Assembly (NCBI GenBank): GCA_022511505.1
Contig: JAFLTK010000175.1
Location: forward strand, 1 to 6,375
DNA length: 6,375 nt
Reading direction: 5' to 3'
Source: Muribaculaceae bacterium
Lineage (GTDB): Bacteria > Bacteroidota > Bacteroidia > Bacteroidales > Muribaculaceae
Of the stretch, positions 1 through 5,571 are shown piece after piece; position 1 is the stretch's first letter; each line of letters opens with the position of its first letter. The translations under genes were made by a program, and so were the position numbers. The notes beneath the pieces were generated by a model. The model worked only from the letters and a program-made list of their open reading frames with translations. It was not told the origin of the DNA and made no database searches.

Positions 1-99
1 GTTGGTTTATAGACTGTAGCGGGAGCAAGTTGTCGCGGCGCCCTGATAGCAGTCGATTGGAGGGCTGCCGAGGGCGTGGAACATTGCCCCAACAAAGTC
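1..99 (-). ncRNA. Possible structured RNA or structured 5' leader, cut by the left edge
   Basis: On the minus strand this stretch can fold into a long imperfect hairpin. Bases 22-31 pair with 80-90 (one bulge at 83), and 36-44 pair with 61-70 (nine base pairs, one bulge at 66) around a 16-base loop at 45-60. One pair of the outer stem (24 with 88) is a G-U wobble in minus-strand RNA but an A-C mismatch in plus-strand RNA, which favours the minus strand. Five loop bases (50-54) could also pair with 12-16, giving a pseudoknot, but five pairs could easily be chance. A promoter-like sequence lies just upstream at 105-136. I do not recognise the RNA family; it could be a small RNA, a riboswitch-like leader or the start of a gene. 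The only ATG-led frame there (minus strand, from about 88) stops after 25 codons. Confidence 0.3.
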
Positions 100-104
100 A
101 TTTG

Positions 105-136
105 CAAAGTAATATAAAAAAATCGGTTCCGTGAAA
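105..136 (-). promoter_or_regulatory. Possible Bacteroides-type promoter reading left out of the window
   Basis: On the minus strand TTTC (133-136) is followed after 20 bases by TTACTTTG (105-112). This is one mismatch in each box from the Bacteroidota primary-sigma pattern TTTG, 19-21 bases, TAnnTTTG. Transcription would start near base 98-100, just before the foldable stretch at 1-99. The region is rich in A+T, so a chance match is possible. Confidence 0.35.
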
Positions 137-248
137 CGTTGCAGCGTGAAATTGCGTTAAATGTTCATAACTCCCCCTTTTTGTTAATAACTCTTTGGGC
201 TCCGGTGATGAATTTCGCCCTTCGGGCTCATACCCGCCGGTGGCAGAC

Positions 249-291
249 AAAAATCAATTGCAGCCGACTGAGAGTCAGTCGTCGAGACTGC
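249..291 (-). terminator. Weak terminator-like hairpin after the cassette array
   Basis: In minus-strand RNA, bases 281-275 and 271-265 form a perfect seven-base-pair stem with a three-base loop. Bases 288-291 and 260-263 can add an outer four-pair stem across a bulge. A run of five U (249-253) follows the outer stem after about six bases. It lies about 16 bases beyond the stop codon of the last cassette gene, where a terminator would be expected. The U run is short and set back, so it is a weak candidate. The rest of 137-306 shows only a short GCCC/GGGC hairpin at 217-227 and no gene I can support. Confidence 0.35.
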
Positions 292-306
292 CTCGGTACC
301 AATGGG

Positions 307-537
307 TCAGTCCAAGGGGATATTATTCTCAATAAGATACTCGTCAACGATGTATAAATCGCTGAATAAGTAGAGCTTCGTGCCGCGGTCATGGAAACGC
401 CGGCACGCCTCGCTGCGATAAAACTTTTTTAATGCCTCGAGAGGGGTTATGTTGAGTCGCTCGGCAAGTCGACACGAGATAGACCCAATGCGACCCCATC
501 TGATTATGTCAAGCACTGTCTTGTTATAATGATCCAT
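307..537 (-). CDS. Small helical cassette protein C1 (76 aa), possible antitoxin or partner
   Basis: Third gene of the downstream cassette copy and last gene of the array. The 76-residue product is soluble, predicted mostly helical, and has no signal peptide or membrane segment. It matches C2 (1281-1502) over nearly its whole length; from the shared RIG near residue 16 onward I count 32 identities in 53 positions. Shared blocks are a KFY.SE.CR.FHDR motif (residues 38-51), a LYL segment and a YIV.E.L ending. The family is not certain: the layout resembles distant DUF3791-type small proteins (see cassette gene A), but I would not assign a Pfam family on this evidence. The gene overlaps the end of B1 by 14 bases, so translation is probably coupled. 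An antitoxin or cofactor role is inferred only from size and position beside the ADP-ribosyltransferase-like gene. Confidence 0.8.
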   Translation of the reverse strand: MDHYNKTVLDIIRWGRIGSISCRLAERLNITPLEALKKFYRSEACRRFHDRGTKLYLFSDLYIVDEYLIENNIPLD

Positions 538-1045
538 CTTTGCTCAATGTTAACGAATTAGTAAACTGTAAATGCTTATTCAGCAATTCTTGATTAAGAA
601 TACAAATCTGGTTATTGGGTTTCATATAATGCAATCTTCTTAAGGCTTCGGGCTTAGATAACACGCCTTGCATGAAGAGATTGACTGTATTGATAACGCG
701 GTCATCGGCAACGCCTCCCTCAATATAATCATAGTCTCTCCAGACTTCTTTACCGCTACGACAAGCAACGATAAAATCTAACCATTTATCATTATATGAG
801 TTGAAAATTAAACTCCTGGCTTCGCGGAGTAATGAGTCTTTATCCAGAAGGTAAACATTTATAATGGCAGACATTTTCCGATCTTTCGCGCGGGCGTGAG
901 CAAAATTTATCGCTTGATCATATATATCGGTTAGGTAGAAACCATGGCCAAAATCAAGGTCCTTTCTGCCAAATTTGCAATCAGGACTTTTTATTATCTC
1001 GGTTCCTGCATGATAAACTTCAATTATACCGTCGCTATTTTTCAT
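524..1045 (-). CDS. DUF3990 family protein B1 (173 aa), predicted ADP-ribosyltransferase fold
   Basis: Central gene of the downstream cassette. Recognised as DUF3990 from motifs in order: YHAG with His12, DFG.GFY with Tyr37 (31-37) followed by D..DQA, a W-D-F block near 88-91, YIEGGVADDRV (107-117), and NNQIC (144-148) near the C-terminus. As I recall, Pfam places DUF3990 in the ADP-ribosyltransferase clan; His12 and Tyr37 would then be the NAD-binding pair, and Gln146 would sit where many family members have the catalytic Glu. That mapping is inference. The protein looks cytosolic, with no signal peptide or membrane helix. It is about half identical to B2, and all motifs are intact, so neither copy looks decayed. 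The start has five extra residues compared with B2 and overlaps A1 by 11 bases; no ATG exists at the B2-equivalent position. Probable role: toxin or effector modifying an unknown target. Confidence 0.88.
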   Translation of the reverse strand: MKNSDGIIEVYHAGTEIIKSPDCKFGRKDLDFGHGFYLTDIYDQAINFAHARAKDRKMSAIINVYLLDKDSLLREARSLIFNSYNDKWLDFIVACRSGKEVWRDYDYIEGGVADDRVINTVNLFMQGVLSKPEALRRLHYMKPNNQICILNQELLNKHLQFTNSLTLSKDGSL

Positions 1046-1277
1046 TTTCCCATCGATTTAAGGTGTTGATAAGGCTCGTTGTCAGGTTTTCGCGACTTTC
1101 GGTGTGGAGCGCTTCATAACATGGATAGATATATTGATCGATAAGGCCAACTCGTTCCATTCTTTCAAAAATTTCAGAATAGTCAACATTAAGACGGTCG
1201 GCAACATCCTCAATACAAGAGGCGACAAATGCCATAACTATCTCGTCATGAGACGGTTCCATGTAAAATTCTTCCAT
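1035..1277 (-). CDS. DUF3791-like small protein A1 (80 aa), possible antitoxin or partner
   Basis: First gene of the downstream cassette copy. The 80-residue helical protein fits the DUF3791 pattern as I know it: a CIE..A..L segment (residues 21-29), an E.FER....GLID block, then CYEALHT.SR (53-62) and a closing helix where the family has a D-I-containing end. It aligns without gaps to A2 (2005-2250), with about 36 identities in 73 positions. The start at 1277 is preferred over the in-frame ATG at 1262 because it gives the same number of residues before the shared acidic S.DE block as in A2. It begins three bases after the C2 stop codon, joining the two cassette copies. DUF3791 genes are often found beside DUF3990 genes (recalled, not checked), which supports a functional pair; the biochemical role is unknown. 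Confidence 0.82.
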   Translation of the reverse strand: MEEFYMEPSHDEIVMAFVASCIEDVADRLNVDYSEIFERMERVGLIDQYIYPCYEALHTESRENLTTSLINTLNRWENEK

Positions 1278-1280
1278 CGC

Positions 1281-1502
1281 TCAATCAATTTCAGATAAAA
1301 ATTCTTGGACTATATAGTTATCGCCAACCAGGTAGAGACCTGTTCGTCTGTCATGGAATTTGCGACATGTTTCGCTATGATAGAATTTCCTAAAGGCTTC
1401 TATATGAGAAATAGAGAGACTTTCGGCTATCTTACACGCAATCAAACCGATGCGTGAACCTCGCATAATTGTTTGTATGATTTTCAAATTCTCTTGTGTC
1501 AT
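1281..1502 (-). CDS. Small helical cassette protein C2 (73 aa), possible antitoxin or partner
   Basis: Third gene of the upstream cassette copy and paralogue of C1. The 73-residue product carries the same blocks: RIG..AC..AE.L (17-29), EAF.KFY.SE.CRKFHDR (35-52), GLYL and YIV.EFL. It looks soluble and helical, with many basic residues in the middle. Its ATG overlaps the B2 stop codon in an ATGA arrangement, a usual sign of translational coupling, and its stop lies three bases before A1. The general outline (VAE/IAE-L helix, EVF/EAF helix, aromatic block, final amphipathic helix) also resembles gene A, so A and C may be distant relatives. Its function is not known; a role in neutralising or assisting the neighbouring DUF3990 protein is inference. 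Confidence 0.8.
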   Translation of the reverse strand: MTQENLKIIQTIMRGSRIGLIACKIAESLSISHIEAFRKFYHSETCRKFHDRRTGLYLVGDNYIVQEFLSEID

Positions 1503-2008
1503 AGACGGTCGATAATTATACTATCGTTAAACTCCAAATATTCATCAATTAAATCTTGCTTTGAAAGGCAAATCTGATTATTGGGTTTAAGATATTTTAG
1601 AGACTCCAAAGCGTAATCTTTTGTATAAAACCCGTTCATATACTGGTCTATGGTAACAATCACGCGATCGTCGGCAACGCCTCCCTCAATATAGTGGAAT
1701 AGTCTCCAATTCTCTTGTCCAAGTCTGTTACCAACAACAAAGTCAAACCATTCCTCATCATATTCGGGAAATATTTTTGCCTTGTCATCTAAATTTGCAA
1801 GTAGTTCATCCCTTTTTAATAGATACTTATTTATTATTGGTTGGCCATTTAGAACAACTGCACGTCGCAGAGCCCAATTCACGGCCTGTTCATAAATATC
1901 AGAGATATAGAACCCAGGCCCAAAGTCGAGTTGAGGTCGGCTGTGATAAATATCCGGTTTGGGAATTATGTCGACACCTGCGTGGTATACTTCAATAATT
2001 GCACTCAT
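1499..2008 (-). CDS. DUF3990 family protein B2 (169 aa), predicted ADP-ribosyltransferase fold
   Basis: Central gene of the upstream cassette copy. Motifs in order: YHAG with His9, LDFG.GFY (27-34) with Tyr34 followed by DIYEQA..WA, EEWFDFVV (85-92), YIEGGVADDRV (106-116), and KPNNQIC (141-147) with Gln145. These match the DUF3990 family along its full usual length. Known family context, from memory: DUF3990 belongs to the ADP-ribosyltransferase superfamily, enzymes that transfer ADP-ribose from NAD to proteins, nucleic acids or small molecules. The catalytic mapping (His9, Tyr34, Gln145) is my inference, and activity is not shown. No signal peptide or secretion domain is present, so it should act inside the producing cell. 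It overlaps A2 and C2 by four bases each (ATGA on both sides), a compact three-gene unit. Confidence 0.9.
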   Translation of the reverse strand: MSAIIEVYHAGVDIIPKPDIYHSRPQLDFGPGFYISDIYEQAVNWALRRAVVLNGQPIINKYLLKRDELLANLDDKAKIFPEYDEEWFDFVVGNRLGQENWRLFHYIEGGVADDRVIVTIDQYMNGFYTKDYALESLKYLKPNNQICLSKQDLIDEYLEFNDSIIIDRL

Positions 2009-2250
2009 AGGGCGGCGTTTTCTCTGATTTCAAGGGCTGTTATGATATCTTCTGTTACGTGTTGGCGGCTCTGGGTGTGTAACGCAGGATAGCAACCTAT
2101 GATTAGGTCTTCAATCAAGCCAAATCGATCCAATCGAGAAAAGACCTCTTGATAATCGCAACCGAGCCTTTCAGCGACCCATTCTATACAACAGCCCGCA
2201 AACATCATAATCTTCTCATCTTCTGAATGTTCTATTCTATAAGGTGCCAT
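2005..2250 (-). CDS. DUF3791 family small protein A2 (81 aa), possible antitoxin or partner
   Basis: First gene of the upstream cassette copy and of the whole array. The 81-residue product shows the DUF3791 outline: F..CCIEWVAERLG (residues 17-30), an EVF.RLDRFGLIEDLI block, then CYPALHTQSR (53-62) and a T.DII..L ending. It is predicted soluble and helical, with no signal peptide. Its start lies 24 bases after the lipoprotein gene's stop, and the minus-strand sequence between and just before shows no TTTG/TAnnTTTG promoter, so it may depend on readthrough from the RelA/SpoT promoter. Its stop overlaps the B2 start (ATGA). Translation probably does not use a Shine-Dalgarno site; the bases before the ATG are A-rich, as is common in this phylum. 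Its biochemical function is unknown. Confidence 0.85.
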   Translation of the reverse strand: MAPYRIEHSEDEKIMMFAGCCIEWVAERLGCDYQEVFSRLDRFGLIEDLIIGCYPALHTQSRQHVTEDIITALEIRENAAL

Positions 2251-2273
2251 TTGGTTAGATTTTGAGGATGGGA

Positions 2274-3125
2274 TTAGTTGGATGTGTTGAGGTCGGTTGA
2301 GTCGCGGTAGGTGCGGGCCATCTGGGAGCGTATCACTTCGAGGCGCTGGTTTAGGGCGTCATAGAGGGCGCTCTGGCGGCGGTAGTTCTCAAGCGCCTGG
2401 TGATATTCGGCAATGAGGGCGATGGCGTTGCGCTGGCCGTCGGGGAGGGGTAGGGTGACGGGGGTTGAACCGTTGAATGTCAGCGAGTAGGCAGCGCCGG
2501 GGTTGGCGGCGATGAAACGGGCGATTGTGTCACACTCGCTACCTGTGTAGTTTATCATCTCGACGCCTCCCGAGCGGTCGTTCTGCTCGCCGTCGAAGGC
2601 GATTGTGGCGGTTGTGGCACTTTCTCCCCCACGCGAGACGGTGACCGACGTGTGGTTGCTCTTTTTACCGACGAGGGTGGAAATCATGTAAATGGTGCCG
2701 TCGGGCATCATGCGGCCATAGAGGCCGGTCGCCTTGCGAGCATCGACATTCTGCCCCGGGCCGACGAAGTAGTTTTCGACCGGATTGCGAACGAGTTCAA
2801 GACGGCGCGCAAGCGAGTCGCCAAGTATTTGATATACAACACGCAGCGAGTCGGCCTGACGCATCTCGTCGAGGGTCATACCCTCGCGGGCGAGGGTCAT
2901 TAAGTGCATTGTCTCGCGGCGCGCCTCGAAGGCGTGGGGATAAGCGTTGTTGACCGAGTCGAGCAGGGTAGCGGCGAGGGTGTATTGACGCGACTCGAGG
3001 GCACGGGTTGCCTCGTCGACAAGGGCCTGAGCACGGTCGTTGTCATTGCCGGCGCCCCCACATGAGACCATCAGCACGGCCGTCGCTGCGGTCAGTAAAA
3101 CATGTTTAATTGGAACGTTGAACAT
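2274..3125 (-). CDS. Predicted lipoprotein of unknown function (283 aa)
   Basis: The N-terminus is a lipoprotein signal: Lys7, a hydrophobic stretch (about 9-20), then M-V-S-C with Cys22 as the likely lipidated residue, followed by GG and a polar linker. The mature protein should be anchored in the inner or outer membrane facing the periplasm. Residues 30-112 are helical and resemble a single tetratricopeptide-like or coiled-coil segment (repeated A-L-E-S and L-L-D-S patterns). Residues 118-225 look beta-rich, with a GLYGRMMPDGTIY turn. Residues 232-275 form another probable coiled coil. I do not recognise the family. Its start overlaps the end of the RelA/SpoT gene by 20 bases, so the two are very likely cotranscribed and translationally coupled. 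Its G+C content matches that gene (39 of 60 bases at 2401-2460), so it belongs to the resident operon rather than to the cassettes. Confidence 0.85.
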   Translation of the reverse strand: MFNVPIKHVLLTAATAVLMVSCGGAGNDNDRAQALVDEATRALESRQYTLAATLLDSVNNAYPHAFEARRETMHLMTLAREGMTLDEMRQADSLRVVYQILGDSLARRLELVRNPVENYFVGPGQNVDARKATGLYGRMMPDGTIYMISTLVGKKSNHTSVTVSRGGESATTATIAFDGEQNDRSGGVEMINYTGSECDTIARFIAANPGAAYSLTFNGSTPVTLPLPDGQRNAIALIAEYHQALENYRRQSALYDALNQRLEVIRSQMARTYRDSTDLNTSN

Positions 3126-5313
3126 CTTTAACTCCTTTGACTGTTTTTAATTTCTTTACCAATGCCGAGAGCGACTCGGTGTTGTTGACTCCGACGGTCA
3201 GGAAGCCCTGAAAAATGCCGTCATTGGCCTGGATGGAGATGTTGCGGAGTATGACATCTTTCTCCTTGTTGATAATCGACGAGATATTGGTGACGATGCC
3301 GAGGTCGTCGTTACCAACGATGCGCAGATTGGCGGCAAACTGGTGACCGAGTTTTCCGCTCCAGCGCGTTGCAATCAGTCGCTCAGGGTAACGGCGGCAG
3401 ATGTGGGCGGCGTTGGGACAGTCGCGACGGTGGATTTTGATGACACCCTCGGCCGAGACAAATCCAAAGACGTCGTCACCGTAAATCGGATTGCAACACT
3501 TTGACAATTTGTAGTTTATGTTCTTTATATTGTTGCCAATGATTACCACGTCGGTCCCGGCGCTCGAGGTATCGTCGTCGGGATGGATGTGGAACTCCTC
3601 GGCCGAGCGGGTCTCGGTCGGTTCGCTTTTTATTGTTATTTCTTCCCATTGGGCAACGACATCGTTGACGCTGATTTCCTCGCGCCCAATGGCCGAGAAG
3701 AAGTCGGTAACGCTCTTGAAGCCAAGTTTTTTGATGACTTTCATCAAGTCGGCCTCCTCCATGTCGAGTTTGCGGTTCTTCAGGCGTCGCTGGAGCAGTT
3801 CGCGGCCAAGGTCGGCCTGGCGGTTGGCCTGCTCGTTGAGTGTTTGGCGAATCTTGGTGCGAGCCTTGGAGGTGACAACCATCTGGAGCCAGTCTTGCTT
3901 GGGTTGCTGATTGGCCGATGTGGTCACTTCGACGGTATCACCGCTGTGAAGTTTGTAGTTCAGCTTGCGGTTCTTGCCGTTGACCTTGCCGCCGACACAC
4001 TGACACCCGAGTTTGGAGTGGATGTTGAACGCAAAGTCGAGCACCGTTGCCCCCTGCGGCAGTTTGAACAGGTCGCCGCGAGGCGTAAAGACAAATATCT
4101 CCTTGTTGTAGACATCCATCTTGAGGTCCTTCATCAGCGCCGACGGGCCGTGTTGGCCGGCCTCGAGAATGTCGCGCACGTTGGCCATCCATGTGTCCAG
4201 ATTGTCCTCGCTCTTGATACCCTTATATTTCCAGTGGGCGGCGAGACCCTTCTCGGCAATCTCGTCCATGCGGCGAGTGCGTATCTGGACCTCGACCCAT
4301 TTTCCCTCGGGGCCATAGACGGTCGTGTGCAGCGACTCATAGCCATTGCTCTTGGGGATGCTGAGCCAGTCCTTCATGCGTGCCGGGTTGGGGGTATACA
4401 TGTCGGTGATTATAGAGTAGACGTTCCAGCACTCGGCCTTCTCGCGCTCGGGCGGAACGTCGAGGATAATGCGGATTGCAAAGAGGTCATAGATGTGCTT
4501 GAGGTCGTTGTGCTGCTTGAGAATCTTGTTCCAGATTGACGAGATTGACTTCGTGCGCCCCTTGATTGAGAATTTCAACCCGGTCTGCTCCAGTTTGGCC
4601 TTGACCGGAGCGATGAAGTCCTGGATATACTTGTCGCGCGCAACCTTGGTGGCATTCAGTTCACGCGCAATCTCGGTGTAAACCCGGCGGTTGGTATATT
4701 TCATCGCCAGGTCCTCGAGCTCGCTCTTGATAGTATATAAACCAAGGCGATGGGATAGGGGAGCATAGAGGTAACTTGCCTCGAGAGCCGTGTCCTTGAC
4801 AAACTGCTCGTCGGGGTGATGGTTTATAGCGCGCATCAGGTTGAGACGGTCGACAATCATTATCAGAATGACGCGGATATCCTCGGCAAACGTCAACAGC
4901 AGATTGCGGAAATTCTCGCTTGCCACCGCCGGTGATTTGCTGTATAGAGCCGCCGTCTTCAGCAACTTGTCAATCATCGAGGCAACATCGTCGCCCCACT
5001 CGTTGCTTATCTGCTCGCGCGTCAACATCCCGCCGCGACACAGGTCACGCAGCAAGATTGCCAACACAATCTGGCGGTCGGGGCCAATCTTTTCGCTCAT
5101 CAGCCGCGCAGTCTCAATGTTGTGGACAAGGCGGTGGAAACCGTGGCGATTGCGGTTGAGCGCACCCGTCTCTACGCCCTGTTTCATCAGTGCCTTAAGC
5201 CGGCGGAAGTCGGTCGGCTCGGCCACATCGGCCGTTAGCCTCAGTAGCGCGCCTACCGACGCGCGCACCTCGGCCAATTCCTCGCGACTCAAATTATCAG
5301 CAGTTGTATTCAT
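3106..5313 (-). CDS. relA: RelA/SpoT family (p)ppGpp synthetase with degenerate hydrolase domain
   Basis: Long RSH enzyme (735 aa from the ATG at 5313; a TTG two codons earlier at 5319 is also possible). It makes the alarmone (p)ppGpp from ATP and GDP/GTP in the cytoplasm on starvation. Domains: HD domain about 45-200, synthetase 235-365, TGS 405-465, helical region, conserved-cysteine domain 600-640 (Cys606, Cys607, His628, Cys632) and C-terminal ACT 658-733. The synthetase looks active: GRTKS (252-256), YDLFAIR with Asp276, RMKD (312-315), PKSNGYESLHTT (321-332) and VEVQIRT with Glu341. The hydrolase site is damaged: the usual HDxxED is RDLCRG (89-94), so the metal-binding His and the Glu-Asp pair are lost, though His64 and Asp155 remain. 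It is therefore probably a synthetase only. RXKD is typical of bifunctional enzymes, an unusual pairing. A matching promoter lies upstream. Confidence 0.95.
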   Translation of the reverse strand: MNTTADNLSREELAEVRASVGALLRLTADVAEPTDFRRLKALMKQGVETGALNRNRHGFHRLVHNIETARLMSEKIGPDRQIVLAILLRDLCRGGMLTREQISNEWGDDVASMIDKLLKTAALYSKSPAVASENFRNLLLTFAEDIRVILIMIVDRLNLMRAINHHPDEQFVKDTALEASYLYAPLSHRLGLYTIKSELEDLAMKYTNRRVYTEIARELNATKVARDKYIQDFIAPVKAKLEQTGLKFSIKGRTKSISSIWNKILKQHNDLKHIYDLFAIRIILDVPPEREKAECWNVYSIITDMYTPNPARMKDWLSIPKSNGYESLHTTVYGPEGKWVEVQIRTRRMDEIAEKGLAAHWKYKGIKSEDNLDTWMANVRDILEAGQHGPSALMKDLKMDVYNKEIFVFTPRGDLFKLPQGATVLDFAFNIHSKLGCQCVGGKVNGKNRKLNYKLHSGDTVEVTTSANQQPKQDWLQMVVTSKARTKIRQTLNEQANRQADLGRELLQRRLKNRKLDMEEADLMKVIKKLGFKSVTDFFSAIGREEISVNDVVAQWEEITIKSEPTETRSAEEFHIHPDDDTSSAGTDVVIIGNNIKNINYKLSKCCNPIYGDDVFGFVSAEGVIKIHRRDCPNAAHICRRYPERLIATRWSGKLGHQFAANLRIVGNDDLGIVTNISSIINKEKDVILRNISIQANDGIFQGFLTVGVNNTESLSALVKKLKTVKGVKDVQRSN

Positions 5314-5347
5314 CGTCAATTCATTAAGGAGACAGTTTCTGAAAACG

Positions 5348-5378
5348 CAAAGTTACATAAAATCTCTAACGCTACAAA
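5348..5378 (-). promoter_or_regulatory. Bacteroides-type promoter for the RelA/SpoT operon
   Basis: On the minus strand TTTG (5375-5378), a 19-base spacer, and TAACTTTG (5348-5355) match the Bacteroidota primary-sigma consensus TTTG, 19-21 bases, TAnnTTTG at every fixed position. Transcription should start near 5341, giving a leader of about 28 bases before the ATG at 5313. This supports that ATG as the start and supports assigning the organism to Bacteroidota. It is the only strong promoter seen for the eight minus-strand genes. Confidence 0.75.
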
Positions 5379-5571
5379 ACCACCGGCGGCGATTTCCCCT
5401 GTCATTGAGTTTCTGTCGGCAGTCAGAGCAGTGAAAACGTCCCGCAGTGAGGATAAGTGATTTTATATTGGACGGTAGCATCATCTGTTATGACGCGGAT
5501 GGGTGAACGAAATCAGGGTTCTGATTGTTAAGATATAAAATGACATTCATCACTTTAACGCCACCCTTATT

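Larger units (their letters stand above)
307..2250 (-). repeat. Tandem duplication of a three-gene DUF3791/DUF3990 cassette
   Basis: The block consists of two consecutive copies of the same gene order: 2250-1281 (A2, B2, C2) and 1277-307 (A1, B1, C1), each about 970 bases and separated by three bases. All three proteins match their counterpart, by hand alignment about 49% for A, 50% for B and 60% for C. Similarity at this level means an old duplication, or serial acquisition of related cassettes, rather than a recent DNA repeat. All six frames are open with motifs kept, so both copies appear to be under selection. Confidence 0.85.

Noticed and set aside
217..227. Short hairpin GCCC-TTC-GGGC
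   Set aside because: Four pairs only, with no U run on either strand, so it does not support a terminator and is easily chance in this G+C-rich patch.
139..357. Plus-strand open frame of 72 codons
   Set aside because: It runs antisense into the end of C1, has no recognisable motif or promoter, and covers the terminator-like hairpin. The composition looks like non-coding sequence read by chance.
1..2300. Search for mobile-element ends, attachment sites, tRNA or CRISPR repeats around the cassette array
   Set aside because: No integrase or transposase frame, no tRNA-like fold and no regularly spaced repeats were seen, and no direct repeat at the two ends of the array stood out by eye.
3583..4539. 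Long plus-strand open frame of 318 codons inside the RelA/SpoT gene
   Set aside because: It is fully antisense to a gene with strong domain matches. Long antisense frames are expected from biased codon use in a G+C-rich gene, and the translation shows no domain I recognise.
4841..5434. Plus-strand open frame of 197 codons across the RelA/SpoT start
   Set aside because: Antisense to the N-terminal HD domain and through the promoter. The translation is rich in Ser and Arg without motifs, typical of a shadow frame.
5524..5557. Possible promoter for the channel gene (ATTG, 22 bases, TCACTTTA)
   Set aside because: The second box has two mismatches, including the last position of the TTTG core, and the spacer is longer than usual. 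Not strong enough to list.
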